Source: Rhizomonospora bruguierae (GTDB lineage Bacteria; Actinomycetota; Actinomycetes; Mycobacteriales; Micromonosporaceae). From it: a stretch of DNA of 39,820 bases. Each line of letters begins with the position of its first letter. The first letter of the stretch is position 1. The notes under the pieces were generated by a model. The model did not search any database. It was not told where the DNA came from and was given only the letters and a program-made list of their open reading frames with translations. This document shows positions 1 to 7,692 of the stretch, in pieces. Where the stretch lies: NCBI RefSeq assembly GCF_018397995.1, contig NZ_BBQH01000086.1, positions 1 to 39,820 of the forward strand, written 5' to 3'. A program made the position numbers and the translations under genes.

Positions 1-29
1 CCCGCGGTCGGCGGGCGACGGCGCCGGCG

Positions 30-686
30 TCAGCCCGGGGTGACGAAGCCGGACTCGTAGGCGGCGATGACGGCCTGGGTCCGGTCCCGGGCGTTGAGCT
101 TCGCGAGCACGTTGCCGACGTGCGTCTTCACCGTCTCCACACCGAGCACCAGTTCCTCGGCGATCTCCGCGTTGGACCGGCCCGCCGCGACCAGGCGCAG
201 CACCTCCGCCTCCCGGTCGGTCAGCCCGGCGCCGCGCAGCCGGTCGCCGCCCGGCCCCGCGTACGCGCCCGCCAGCCGCCGGATCGCCGCCGGGAACACC
301 AGCGACTCCCCCCGCGCCACGACCCGGATCGCCTCCACCACCTCCGCCGGCCGCGACCGCTTCAGCAGGAAGCCGCTCGCCCCGGCGCGCAGCGCGGCGT
401 ACACGTACTCGTCGTTCTCGAACGTGGTGATGACCAGCACCCGCGGCGGCTCGGCCGAGGACGCGAGCAGCAGTTCGGTGGCCCGGATCCCGTCGATGCC
501 CGGCATCCGCACGTCCATCAGCACCACGTCCGGCCGGTACCGCGCGACGAGGTCCGGCACGTCCGCCCCGCTGCCCGCCTCGGCGACCACACCCAGGTCG
601 CCGGCGGCGTCGATGATCGCCCGCAGCCCCACCCGGATCAGTTCGTCGTCGTCGACCACCGCCACCCGTACCGCCACGGGACCCAT
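30..686 (-). CDS. LuxR/NarL-family response regulator
   Basis: Two-component transcriptional regulator of 218 residues. Residues 6-125 form a receiver domain: the acidic pocket is D12-D14, the phospho-acceptor is D58 in VLMDVRMPG, the switch Thr lies in VLVITTF and the conserved Lys in GFLLKRS. Residues about 150-215 form a LuxR-type helix-turn-helix (LTDREAEVLRLVAAGRSNAEIA, then the recognition helix around VETVKTHVGNVLAKL). Normal length for the NarL family. ATG at 686 is used; an in-frame GTG nine bases further in is an alternative, and neither has a strong ribosome-binding site. No histidine kinase lies upstream on the same strand, where the suf operon ends, so the cognate kinase is either beyond the left edge or elsewhere. 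The signal sensed cannot be told from the sequence. Confidence 0.93.
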   Translation of the reverse strand: MGPVAVRVAVVDDDELIRVGLRAIIDAAGDLGVVAEAGSGADVPDLVARYRPDVVLMDVRMPGIDGIRATELLLASSAEPPRVLVITTFENDEYVYAALRAGASGFLLKRSRPAEVVEAIRVVARGESLVFPAAIRRLAGAYAGPGGDRLRGAGLTDREAEVLRLVAAGRSNAEIAEELVLGVETVKTHVGNVLAKLNARDRTQAVIAAYESGFVTPG

Positions 687-804
687 TCTGCGGCAACCGC
701 CCGGCGACCCCGGCGACCCGTCCCCACCGCACGGTCAGGTGGGCAGGAGGCGCAGGGCGAGCACGGCGATGATGGCGCTGGAGCGCCGCGGTCACGGACA
801 GGCA

Positions 805-832
805 GTGGCCGGCCCCTGCTGGAGCCGGCCAC
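805..832 (-). terminator. Terminator-like hairpin after the suf operon
   Basis: A perfect 9-bp stem (GTGGCCGGC / GCCGGCCAC, loop of 10 at 814-823) starts 15 bases after the sufT stop codon. There is no T-run, which is common for actinobacterial terminators. It separates the suf operon from the response-regulator gene downstream. Confidence 0.6.
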
Positions 833-847
833 CGAATTACCGGTACG

Positions 848-1222
848 TCAGACGTTGAAGCCCAGGGCCCGCAACTGGTCCCGGCCGTCGTCGCTGATCT
901 TGTCGGGTCCCCACGGCGGCATCCACACCCAGTTGATGCGGAAGTCGCTGACCACACCGCCGCCCGGGCCGCTGGTCAGCGCCATCCGCGCCTGGTCCTC
1001 GATCTCGTCGGTCAGCGGGCAGGCCGCCGACGTGAGCGTCATGTCCAGCGTGGCCACGTTCTCGTCGTCGACGTGCACGCCGTAGAGCAGGCCGAGGTCG
1101 ACCACGTTGATGCCCAGCTCCGGGTCGACGACGTCCTTCATCGCCTCCTCGACGTCCGCGACGGCCGCCTTGCCACCGCCCGCCGGCGCCGCCTCGCCGG
1201 CGGTCACCATCTCCTCGCTCAT
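848..1222 (-). CDS. sufT: SufT-like Fe-S cluster assembly factor (DUF59/MIP18 family)
   Basis: A 124-residue MIP18/DUF59-family protein that assists maturation of Fe-S proteins. The family hallmarks are visible: the DPELGINVVDLGLLYGV segment (about residues 34-48) and the TSAACPLTDEIEDQ segment holding the conserved Cys. The N-terminal 20 residues (Ala/Gly-rich) look disordered. Its ATG overlaps the sufU stop by four bases (ATGA), so it is translationally coupled as the last gene of the suf operon. The position matches sufT in mycobacterial and streptomycete suf operons. The exact biochemical role of bacterial SufT is still described only as an accessory factor. Confidence 0.93.
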   Translation of the reverse strand: MSEEMVTAGEAAPAGGGKAAVADVEEAMKDVVDPELGINVVDLGLLYGVHVDDENVATLDMTLTSAACPLTDEIEDQARMALTSGPGGGVVSDFRINWVWMPPWGPDKISDDGRDQLRALGFNV

Positions 1223-1677
1223 CGCGCCACCTCCTCACTGCTGGCGTCCACGGCGCGCGCCGTGGCGTCCTTGAAGGCCATCCAGGGCAGCAGGGCGCAC
1301 TTGACCCGGGCCGGGTAGCGGGCCACCCCGGCGAAGGCCACGCCGTCGCCGAGCACCGCCTCGTCCGGCTCCACCTGCCCGCGGCCGCCCATCAGCTCGA
1401 CGAACGCCTCGTGCGCCGCCAGCGCATCCGATGTGGACCGCCCGCGCAGCAGCTCGTGCAGCACGCTCGCCGACGCCTGGCTGATCGAGCAGCCCTGCCC
1501 GTCGTACGAGATGTCGGACAGCTCGTCGCCGTCCAGGGCGACCCGCACGGTCACCTCGTCCCCGCAGGTGGGGTTGACGTGGTGCGCCTCGCCGGCGAAC
1601 GGCTCGCGCAGGCCGCGCCCGTGCGGGTGCTTGTAGTGATCCAGGATGATCTCCTGGTAGAGCTGGTCGATCTGCAT
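1219..1677 (-). CDS. sufU: SufU, zinc-dependent sulfurtransferase partner of SufS
   Basis: A 152-residue SufU of the Gram-positive type, which accepts persulfide sulfur from SufS. The zinc ligands expected in this family are present: C38 and D40 (NPTCGDEV), C63 (GQGCSISQ) and C127 (RVKCALLPW). The start was set at the ATG at 1677. It shares one base with the sufS stop (TGATG) and gives the family's usual N-terminus (MQIDQLYQEIILDHYKHP). The same frame stays open far upstream through sufS, but that extension is antifamily and Arg/Ala-rich. Coupled downstream to sufT by a 4-base overlap. Confidence 0.96.
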   Translation of the reverse strand: MQIDQLYQEIILDHYKHPHGRGLREPFAGEAHHVNPTCGDEVTVRVALDGDELSDISYDGQGCSISQASASVLHELLRGRSTSDALAAHEAFVELMGGRGQVEPDEAVLGDGVAFAGVARYPARVKCALLPWMAFKDATARAVDASSEEVAR

Positions 1678-2981
1678 CAGGCGAACACCTTCCGCACCCG
1701 GGCCAGCCCGTCGACCAGCGCGTCCACCTCCGCGAAGGTGGTGTAGAGGTAGAACGACGCGCGGGTCATCGCCGGCACCTCGTACCGCACGCAGAGCGGG
1801 CGGGCGCAGTGGTGGCCCACCCGGACCTGCACGCCCAGCGAGTCGAGCACCTGACCGACGTCGTGCGGGTGGATGCCCGGCAGGTCGAACGAGAGGGTGC
1901 CGACCCGGCCGACCGCCGTCCGCGGCCCGAACAGCCGCAGCCCGGGCACCGTGGCGAGGGCGTCCAACGCGTACGCCGCCAGCTCCTTCTCGTGCCACTG
2001 GATGGCCCGCATGCCGACGCCGCTCAGGTAGTCCACGGCGGCGCCCAGCCCGACCGCCTCGGTGATCGGCGGGGTGCCCGCCTCGAACTTGGCCGGCGCC
2101 GGGGCGAACGTGGAGCGCTCCAGCGTCACCGTCTCGATCATCGAGCCGCCGCCGAGGAACGGCGGCAGCGCGGCGAGCAGCTCGGACCGCCCCCACAGCA
2201 CGCCGATGCCGGTCGGCCCGCACATCTTGTGCCCGGTGAAGGCGAGGAAGTCCGCGTCGATGTCGGTCACGTCCACCGGCAACTGCGGCACCGCCTGCGA
2301 GCCGTCGAACAACACCAGCGCGCCCACCTCGCGCGCCCGCTTGGTGACCGCCGAGGTCGGGTTCACCGTGCCGAGCACGTTGGACACCAGGGCGTACGAG
2401 ACCAGCCGCGTCCGCTCGTTGATCAGCGTGTCCAGGTCGGACAGGTCCAGCCGGCCGGCGTCGGTGACCCGGAACCAGCGCAGCCTGGCGCCGGTCCGTT
2501 CGCACAGCAACTGCCACGGCACGATGTTCGAGTGGTGCTCCATCTCGGAGATGACGATCTCGTCCCCGGGCCGGAGCCGGAACCGGGGATCGCCCGCCAC
2601 GTCGAGCGACGACGACAGGAACCCGTACGCCACCAGGTTGATCGCCTCGGTGGCGTTCTTGACGAACACCACCTCGTCCGGGGTCGGCGCGCCGATGAAC
2701 GCCGCCACCTTCACCCGGGCACCCTCGTACGCCTCGGTCGCCTCGGTGCCGACCGTGTGCACCGACCGGGAGACGTTGCCGTTGTGCCGCTCCAGGTGCT
2801 CCCGCATGGCGTCGATCACCACGCGGGGCTTCTGGCTGGTGTTGCCGCTGTCCAGGTACACCATCCGGTGCCCGTTGACCTCCCGCGCCAGGATCGGGAA
2901 GTCGGCGCGTACCCGCTCCACGTCGTAGCGCGGCACGTCGTCGTACTGCGGCATGCCCCGGGGGATGGCGGTGGCTGTCAT
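1677..2981 (-). CDS. sufS: Cysteine desulfurase SufS
   Basis: A 434-residue PLP-dependent class V aminotransferase-fold enzyme that converts cysteine to alanine and passes the sulfur to SufU. The PLP-binding lysine is K252 in TGHKMCGPTGIG. The persulfide-forming cysteine is C392 in RVGHHCARPLC, on the short-loop (group II, SufS) type of active-site segment. The N-terminal DFPIL..VNGHRMVYLDSGNTSQKP segment is typical. Starts 17 bases after sufC with its own ribosome-binding site (GGGAGA), and its stop overlaps the sufU start by one base. Full length for the family. Confidence 0.97.
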   Translation of the reverse strand: MTATAIPRGMPQYDDVPRYDVERVRADFPILAREVNGHRMVYLDSGNTSQKPRVVIDAMREHLERHNGNVSRSVHTVGTEATEAYEGARVKVAAFIGAPTPDEVVFVKNATEAINLVAYGFLSSSLDVAGDPRFRLRPGDEIVISEMEHHSNIVPWQLLCERTGARLRWFRVTDAGRLDLSDLDTLINERTRLVSYALVSNVLGTVNPTSAVTKRAREVGALVLFDGSQAVPQLPVDVTDIDADFLAFTGHKMCGPTGIGVLWGRSELLAALPPFLGGGSMIETVTLERSTFAPAPAKFEAGTPPITEAVGLGAAVDYLSGVGMRAIQWHEKELAAYALDALATVPGLRLFGPRTAVGRVGTLSFDLPGIHPHDVGQVLDSLGVQVRVGHHCARPLCVRYEVPAMTRASFYLYTTFAEVDALVDGLARVRKVFA

Positions 2982-2998
2982 CGGTGTCTCCCGGCGGT

Positions 2999-3772
2999 TC
3001 AGACCGCGGCCGGGCCGGCGCCGGCCAGGTAGCGCTCGTACCCCTCGGCCTCGAGCCGCTCGGCCAGCTCCGGGCCGCCCTCCTCGACGATCCGGCCGCC
3101 CACGAACACGTGCACGAAGTCCGGCTTGATGTAGCGCAGGATCCGGGTGTAGTGGGTGATCAGCAGCAGCCCGGTCTCGCCCGTCGCGCGCACCCGGTTG
3201 ACCCCCTCGGAGACCACCCGCAGCGCGTCGATGTCCAGGCCGGAGTCGGTCTCGTCGAGGATCGCCACCCGCGGCTTGAGCAGCTCGAGCTGGACGATCT
3301 CGTGCCGCTTCTTCTCGCCGCCGGAGAAGCCCTCGTTGACGTTGCGCTGGGCGAACGCCGGGTCCATCTGGAGGCGCTCCATGGCGCCGCGCAGCTCGCC
3401 GGCCCAGGTGCGCAGCTTCGGCGCCTGCCCGTCCACCGCCGTCTTCGCGGTACGCAGGAAGTTCGCCACCGACACGCCAGGCACCTCGACCGGGTACTGC
3501 ATCGCCAGGAACAGCCCGGCGCGGGCCCGCTCGTCGACGGTCATCGCGAGCACGTCCTGGTCGTCCAGCAGCACCGAGCCGCCGGTGATCTCGTACTTCG
3601 GGTGCCCCGCGACCGAGTAGGCCAGGGTGGACTTGCCCGAGCCGTTCGGGCCCATGATGGCGTGCGTCTCACCGGACCGGACCGTCAGGTCCACGCCGGT
3701 CAGAATCGGCTTCAGCTCGCCGTTGGGCAGCTTCACCGACACCTGGAGGTCGCGGATGGACAGGGTGCTCAT
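2999..3772 (-). CDS. sufC: Fe-S assembly ATPase SufC
   Basis: A 257-residue ABC-type ATPase that works with SufB and SufD in the SufBC2D scaffold complex rather than in membrane transport. Walker A is GPNGSGKST (41-49, with K47), the signature is SGGEKKR, and Walker B runs RVAILDETDSGLD, a SufC-specific variant. The ATG at 3772 overlaps the stop of the Rieske ferredoxin by four bases (ATGA). The frame is open upstream, but that stretch has no family similarity. Sits between the ferredoxin gene and sufS in the operon. Confidence 0.97.
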   Translation of the reverse strand: MSTLSIRDLQVSVKLPNGELKPILTGVDLTVRSGETHAIMGPNGSGKSTLAYSVAGHPKYEITGGSVLLDDQDVLAMTVDERARAGLFLAMQYPVEVPGVSVANFLRTAKTAVDGQAPKLRTWAGELRGAMERLQMDPAFAQRNVNEGFSGGEKKRHEIVQLELLKPRVAILDETDSGLDIDALRVVSEGVNRVRATGETGLLLITHYTRILRYIKPDFVHVFVGGRIVEEGGPELAERLEAEGYERYLAGAGPAAV

Positions 3773-4104
3773 CGGGTGACTCCATTGCTCGGGGTAAGGC
3801 TGATGTAAACGTCGCCGTCGCGGACCTCGACGGGGTAGACCGGCACCGGCTCGGTCGCCGGCAGCCCGGTCGGCTGGCCGGTGCGCAGGTCGAAGCGGGA
3901 ACCGTGCAGCCAGCACTCCAGCGTGCAGCCGTCCACCTCGCCCTCGCTGAGCGCCACCGCGGCGTGCGAGCACTCGTCGTAGACGGCGTGGAAGCTGTCG
4001 TCGTCGGCGTGCACCAGGGCGACCGGGGTGCCGTCGATCTCGGCGGCGATCACGCCGCCCTTCGGCACGTCCTCGGTCGAGCAGACGCGGATCGTGGCGC
4101 TCAC
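3769..4104 (-). CDS. Rieske [2Fe-2S] ferredoxin embedded in the suf operon
   Basis: A 111-residue soluble Rieske protein of the dioxygenase-ferredoxin type. The cluster ligands are C45 and H47 (ECSHAAV) and C64 and H67 (ECWLHGSRFD). There is no signal peptide or membrane segment, so it is cytosolic. It lacks the extra disulfide cysteines of bc1-type Rieske proteins. Both ends overlap neighbouring suf genes by four bases: its ATG overlaps the sufD stop and its TGA overlaps the sufC start, so it is co-translated with the scaffold genes. Databases usually call such proteins 'non-heme iron oxygenase ferredoxin subunit', but no oxygenase is nearby. A role as electron donor for, or client of, Fe-S assembly is inference. 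Confidence 0.92.
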   Translation of the reverse strand: MSATIRVCSTEDVPKGGVIAAEIDGTPVALVHADDDSFHAVYDECSHAAVALSEGEVDGCTLECWLHGSRFDLRTGQPTGLPATEPVPVYPVEVRDGDVYISLTPSNGVTR

Positions 4105-5276
4105 CCGCCCGCCCCGGTCAGCCGGGACTCGATCGCGGCGATCAGCCGCTCGCGCAGCTGGACCACCGGGATCCTGTTCAGCAGCTCGGCGAAGAAGCCG
4201 CGGACCACGAGCTTGCGCGCCTCCGGCTCCGGGATGCCCCGGGCCATCAGGTAGAACAGCTGCTCGTCGTCGAAGCGGCCGGTCGCCGCCGCGTGCCCGG
4301 CGCCGGCCACCTCGCCGGTCTCGATCTCCAGGTTCGGTACCGAGTCCGCGCGGGCGCCGTCGGTCAGTACCAGGTTCCGGTTGATCTCGTACGTGTCGGT
4401 GCCGGTCGCCGCGGACCGGATCAGCACGTCGCCGACCCAGACCGTGTGCGTGCCCTCGCCCTGCAGCGCGCCCCGGTACCCGACGTAGCTGCGGCAGTCG
4501 GGCACGGTGTGGTCGACCAGTTGGCGGTGCTCCAGGTGCTGCCCGCGCCGGGCCCCGCTCGCGGGGTCCGCCGGCAGCTCGGTGGCGAAGTACAGGCCGA
4601 ACAGCTCCGCGTCGCCGCCGCGCCCGGTGTACTCGACCGTGGTGAACTGGCGCACCAGGTCACCGCCGAGGGTGACCTGCACGTGGGTGACCTTCGCGTC
4701 CCGGCCCAGCCGGAACTTCAGGTGCTGGGCCTGCACCGCGTCCGGCTCCCAGTCGGCGAGCGTGACCAGCACCAGCCGGGCGCCGTCGCCGACCGCCACC
4801 TCGACGTTGTCCGCCACGGTGCCCGAGCCGACCTGCTCCAGCACCAGCGTCGCCTCGGCCAGCGCGCCGACCTCGATCCGGGTGTGCCCGAACGCGGTCG
4901 CGCCGGCGCCGGGGCCCTTGGTGCGCAGCAGGACCGGCTTGTCCAGCACGGCCTGGCGGGTCACCGAGACCACCAGCGCCTCGCCGAACCGGGCCCGGGC
5001 CAGCGCGCTGATCCGGTCGAACGGCACCAGCACCGGGTCGCCGGCCAACTCCTCCCGGCGCACGTGCTCGACCGTGACGAGCGCCGGCACGTCGGCCTGC
5101 TCGTGCAACAGCCCGACGGCGCCGGTGCCGTCGCCCGCCACCAGGTCACCCAGGCGCTTGAGCGGGGTGAACCGCCACTCCTCCGCCATCCCGGTCACCG
5201 CCGGGAAGTCGGTCACCTCGAACGAGCGCAGCGCCTGCGACTTGGTCTTCGGGGGCGCGAGGGTCTCAGTCGTCAT
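4101..5276 (-). CDS. sufD: Fe-S cluster assembly protein SufD
   Basis: A 391-residue member of the SufB/SufD family, the second scaffold subunit of SufBC2D. It has the expected beta-helix core with the C-terminal helical segment DEQLFYLMARGIPEPEARKLVVRGFF, which mirrors the one in SufB and binds SufC. The N-terminal KTKSQALRSFEVTDFPAVTGMAEEWRFTPL is typical of actinobacterial SufD. ATG at 5276 follows a GGAAGAAG ribosome-binding site, 43 bases after the sufB stop. This is the only non-overlapping gap larger than 20 bases in the operon. Confidence 0.96.
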   Translation of the reverse strand: MTTETLAPPKTKSQALRSFEVTDFPAVTGMAEEWRFTPLKRLGDLVAGDGTGAVGLLHEQADVPALVTVEHVRREELAGDPVLVPFDRISALARARFGEALVVSVTRQAVLDKPVLLRTKGPGAGATAFGHTRIEVGALAEATLVLEQVGSGTVADNVEVAVGDGARLVLVTLADWEPDAVQAQHLKFRLGRDAKVTHVQVTLGGDLVRQFTTVEYTGRGGDAELFGLYFATELPADPASGARRGQHLEHRQLVDHTVPDCRSYVGYRGALQGEGTHTVWVGDVLIRSAATGTDTYEINRNLVLTDGARADSVPNLEIETGEVAGAGHAAATGRFDDEQLFYLMARGIPEPEARKLVVRGFFAELLNRIPVVQLRERLIAAIESRLTGAGG

Positions 5277-5319
5277 GTCTTCTTCCGTGTCTTGAGCCTT
5301 CGGGCGGGGATCAGCGCGG

Positions 5320-6750
5320 TCAGCCGACCGCGCCCTCCATCTGCAGCTCGATCAGCCGGTTCAGCTCCAGCGCGTACTCCATCGGGAGTTCCTTGGCGAT
5401 CGGCTCGATGAACCCGCGGACGATCATGGCCATCGCCTCGTCCTCGGTCATGCCCCGGCTCATCAGGTAGAACAGCTGATCCTCGCTGACCTTCGAGACC
5501 GTCGCCTCGTGCCCCATGGACACGTCGTCCTCGCGGATATCCACGTACGGGTACGTGTCCGACCGGGAGATCGTGTCCACCAGCAGGGCGTCGCACTTGA
5601 CCGTGCTGCGGCTGTTGGTGGAGCCCTCCAGCACCTGCACCAGGCCCCGGTACGACGTACGGCCGCCACCCCGGGCGATCGACTTGGAGACGATCGTGCT
5701 GGACGTGTGCGGCGCGGCGTGCACCATCTTCGCGCCGGCGTCCTGGTGCTGCCCCTCGCCGGCCATCGCCACCGAGAGCACCTCGCCCTTGGCGTGCTCG
5801 CCGGTCATCCAGACCGCCGGGTACTTCATCGTGACCTTGGAGCCGATGTTCCCGTCGATCCACTCCATCGTGGCGCCCTCATGCGCCACCGCCCGCTTGG
5901 TGACCAGGTTGTACACGTTGTTCGACCAGTTCTGGATCGTCGTGTACCGGCACCGCGCGTTCTTCTTCACGATGATCTCGACGACCGCGCTGTGCAGCGA
6001 GTCGGACGAGTAGATCGGGGCGGTGCAGCCCTCGACGTAGTGCACGTAGGCGCCCTCGTCCACGATGATCAGGGTCCGCTCGAACTGGCCCATGTTCTCC
6101 GTGTTGATCCGGAAGTACGCCTGCAGCGGGATCTCCACGTGCACGCCCTTCGGCACGTAGATGAACGACCCACCGGACCACACGGCCGTGTTCAGCGCGG
6201 CGAACTTGTTGTCACCCACCGGGATGACCGTGCCGAAGTACTCCTTGAACAGGTCCTCGTGCTCGCGCAGCGCGGTGTCCGTGTCGAGGAAGATGACGCC
6301 CTGCTCCTCCAGGTCGTCGCGGATCTTGTGGTAGACCACCTCGGACTCGTACTGGGCGGCCACGCCGGCGATCAGCCGCTGCTTCTCGGCCTCCGGGATG
6401 CCCAGCCGGTCGTAGGTGTTCCTGATGTCCTCGGGCAGCTCGTCCCAGCTCGTCGCCTGCTTCTCGGTCGAGCGGACGAAGTACTTGATGTTGTCGAAGT
6501 CGATGTCGGTGAGGTCGGCACCCCAGGCCGGCAGCGGCTTGCGCCCGAACAGCCGCAGGCCCTTCAGCCGCAGGTCGAGCATCCACTGCGGCTCGTCCTT
6601 CTTCGCCGAGATGTCCCGCACCACGGCCTCGTTGAGGCCCCGGGCCGCGCCGGCGCCGGCGGCGTCCGGATCGGCCCAGCCGTACTCGTACCGGCCGAGC
6701 GCGGCGAGGTGCTCCTCCTGGCTGATGGGCGCAACGATCTGGTCGGTCAT
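5320..6750 (-). CDS. sufB: Fe-S cluster assembly protein SufB
   Basis: A 476-residue main scaffold subunit of SufBC2D. Recognisable stretches are PEWMLD-like [13 protein letters not shown] near residue 55, [20 protein letters not shown] in the middle, the conserved cysteine C242 in VEGCTAP, and C386 in TVKCDALL (counterpart of the cluster- or sulfur-transfer Cys in other SufB proteins). The C-terminal [16 protein letters not shown] is the SufC-docking helix. The reading frame is uninterrupted, so there is no intein of the kind found in mycobacterial SufB. The start overlaps the sufR stop by four bases (ATGA), with GAGGA nine bases upstream. Confidence 0.98.
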   Translation of the reverse strand: MTDQIVAPISQEEHLAALGRYEYGWADPDAAGAGAARGLNEAVVRDISAKKDEPQWMLDLRLKGLRLFGRKPLPAWGADLTDIDFDNIKYFVRSTEKQATSWDELPEDIRNTYDRLGIPEAEKQRLIAGVAAQYESEVVYHKIRDDLEEQGVIFLDTDTALREHEDLFKEYFGTVIPVGDNKFAALNTAVWSGGSFIYVPKGVHVEIPLQAYFRINTENMGQFERTLIIVDEGAYVHYVEGCTAPIYSSDSLHSAVVEIIVKKNARCRYTTIQNWSNNVYNLVTKRAVAHEGATMEWIDGNIGSKVTMKYPAVWMTGEHAKGEVLSVAMAGEGQHQDAGAKMVHAAPHTSSTIVSKSIARGGGRTSYRGLVQVLEGSTNSRSTVKCDALLVDTISRSDTYPYVDIREDDVSMGHEATVSKVSEDQLFYLMSRGMTEDEAMAMIVRGFIEPIAKELPMEYALELNRLIELQMEGAVG

Positions 6751-7586
6751 GTATCTGTCCTCACGGTGGCTGGGTCGCCGGTCCGGTCATTCTTCGCAAT
6801 GGGCAGTACCCGGCGGGGGTCCGGGATGTACGTGGTGCATACCCCGTCGCCGTGGGCGATGGTCGCCAGGCGCTGCACGTGCGTGCCGATCACCCGGGAG
6901 ATGACCTCGGTCTCCGCCTCGCACAGCTGGGGGAACTCGGCGGCGACGTGCGCCACCGGGCAGTGGTGCTGGCACAGCTGCCCGCCGGCCGCGATGGCCG
7001 ACGCGTTGGCAGCGTAACCCTCCGCGGTCAGGGCCGCGGCGAGTGCCTCCGCCCGGGCGATGGGGTTCTCCCCCGCCGCCCGGATCGCCGCCCGGCACCG
7101 CTCCTCGAGCGTGGCGACCTGCGCCGCCGCGAACTCGGCGATCGCCGCGTCGCCGCCCCGATCCGCGATCCAGCGCAGCGCCGCGGTGGCGATGTCGTCG
7201 TAGAGGTGTGGCAGCGTCTCCCGGGCCGCCTCGGTCAGCGCGAACCGCTTGGCCGGGCGCCCCCGCCCGCGCGGCCCGCGCCGGGGCTGCTCCGACGCCC
7301 GGATCAGCCCCTCGGCGAGCAACGCGTCCAGGTGCCGCCGGATTCCGGCCGGGCTGACGCCCAGCTCGCAGGCCAGCTCCGCGGCGGTCGCGGAACCCCA
7401 CTCCAGCAGCAGCTCGACGACCCGATCCCGGGTCCGCCCGTCGGTCCTGCTCGCGGCGGCCTGGTCGGCGTTTCTGGTCGCGGCGCGCCCGGAGCCGCCG
7501 GTCGGCCGGCGGGACGCGGCTGAGGGCACGGCGGCGCCAGCGGCGGCCGATCCGGCCGTCGCGGAGAACAGCGCCGCGTTTTTCAC
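6747..7586 (-). CDS. sufR: SufR, Fe-S-sensing repressor of the suf operon
   Basis: A 279-residue transcription factor and the first gene of the suf operon. A winged helix-turn-helix lies at about residues 50-125 ([19 protein letters not shown], then the [12 protein letters not shown] wing). The C-terminal half carries three cysteines, C205, C209 and C222 (spacing C-x3-C-x12-C in [11 protein letters not shown]...PQLCEAE). This is the [4Fe-4S] ligand arrangement I recall for mycobacterial SufR. The start was set at GTG 7586, because a good promoter ends exactly at it and an apparent SufR operator overlaps it; the frame upstream is non-coding in character. The Ala/Gly/Arg-rich residues 8-45 are probably disordered. 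Expected to repress its own operon when the cluster is loaded. Confidence 0.93.
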   Translation of the reverse strand: MKNAALFSATAGSAAAGAAVPSAASRRPTGGSGRAATRNADQAAASRTDGRTRDRVVELLLEWGSATAAELACELGVSPAGIRRHLDALLAEGLIRASEQPRRGPRGRGRPAKRFALTEAARETLPHLYDDIATAALRWIADRGGDAAIAEFAAAQVATLEERCRAAIRAAGENPIARAEALAAALTAEGYAANASAIAAGGQLCQHHCPVAHVAAEFPQLCEAETEVISRVIGTHVQRLATIAHGDGVCTTYIPDPRRVLPIAKNDRTGDPATVRTDT

Positions 7587-7622
7587 AACGCAAGTGTTAC
7601 CAATTTCCGGCCACCACCGCAA
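7583..7622 (-). promoter_or_regulatory. suf operon leaderless promoter with overlapping SufR operator
   Basis: Read on the minus strand: -35 TTGCGG (7617-7622), a 17-base spacer, -10 TAACAC (7594-7599), seven bases, then the sufR GTG (7586-7584). Transcription would therefore start at the start codon itself. The element ACACT-N5-TGTGA (7597-7583) covers the -10 region and the GTG. As I recall, that is the exact operator reported for Mycobacterium tuberculosis SufR. Binding would block both the promoter and the transcript start, giving direct autoregulation. Promoter and operator assignments are by inspection only. Confidence 0.72.
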
Positions 7623-7679
7623 ACGGGTCCCCCGGTGATGCATGCCACCCGGCACGCCGGCACCGCCCACTACGCTGCG

Positions 7680-7692
7680 TAGGATATGCGCC
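7680..7692 (+). promoter_or_regulatory. ctaA -10 element, leaderless start
   Basis: TAGGAT at 7680-7685 is followed by seven bases and then GTG (7693), so the transcript would start at the start codon. The -35 region is weak. This supports GTG 7693 over the in-frame ATG at 7642 as the ctaA start. Confidence 0.5.

Noticed and set aside
687-804. Small minus-strand frame ending in a hydrophobic stretch (AIIAVLALRLLPT) between sufT and the response regulator
   Set aside because: No start codon with a ribosome-binding site, under 40 codons, and it crosses the operon terminator.
5320-6750. Possible intein in SufB, as in mycobacteria
   Set aside because: The coding frame and family motifs run without interruption over a normal 476 residues.
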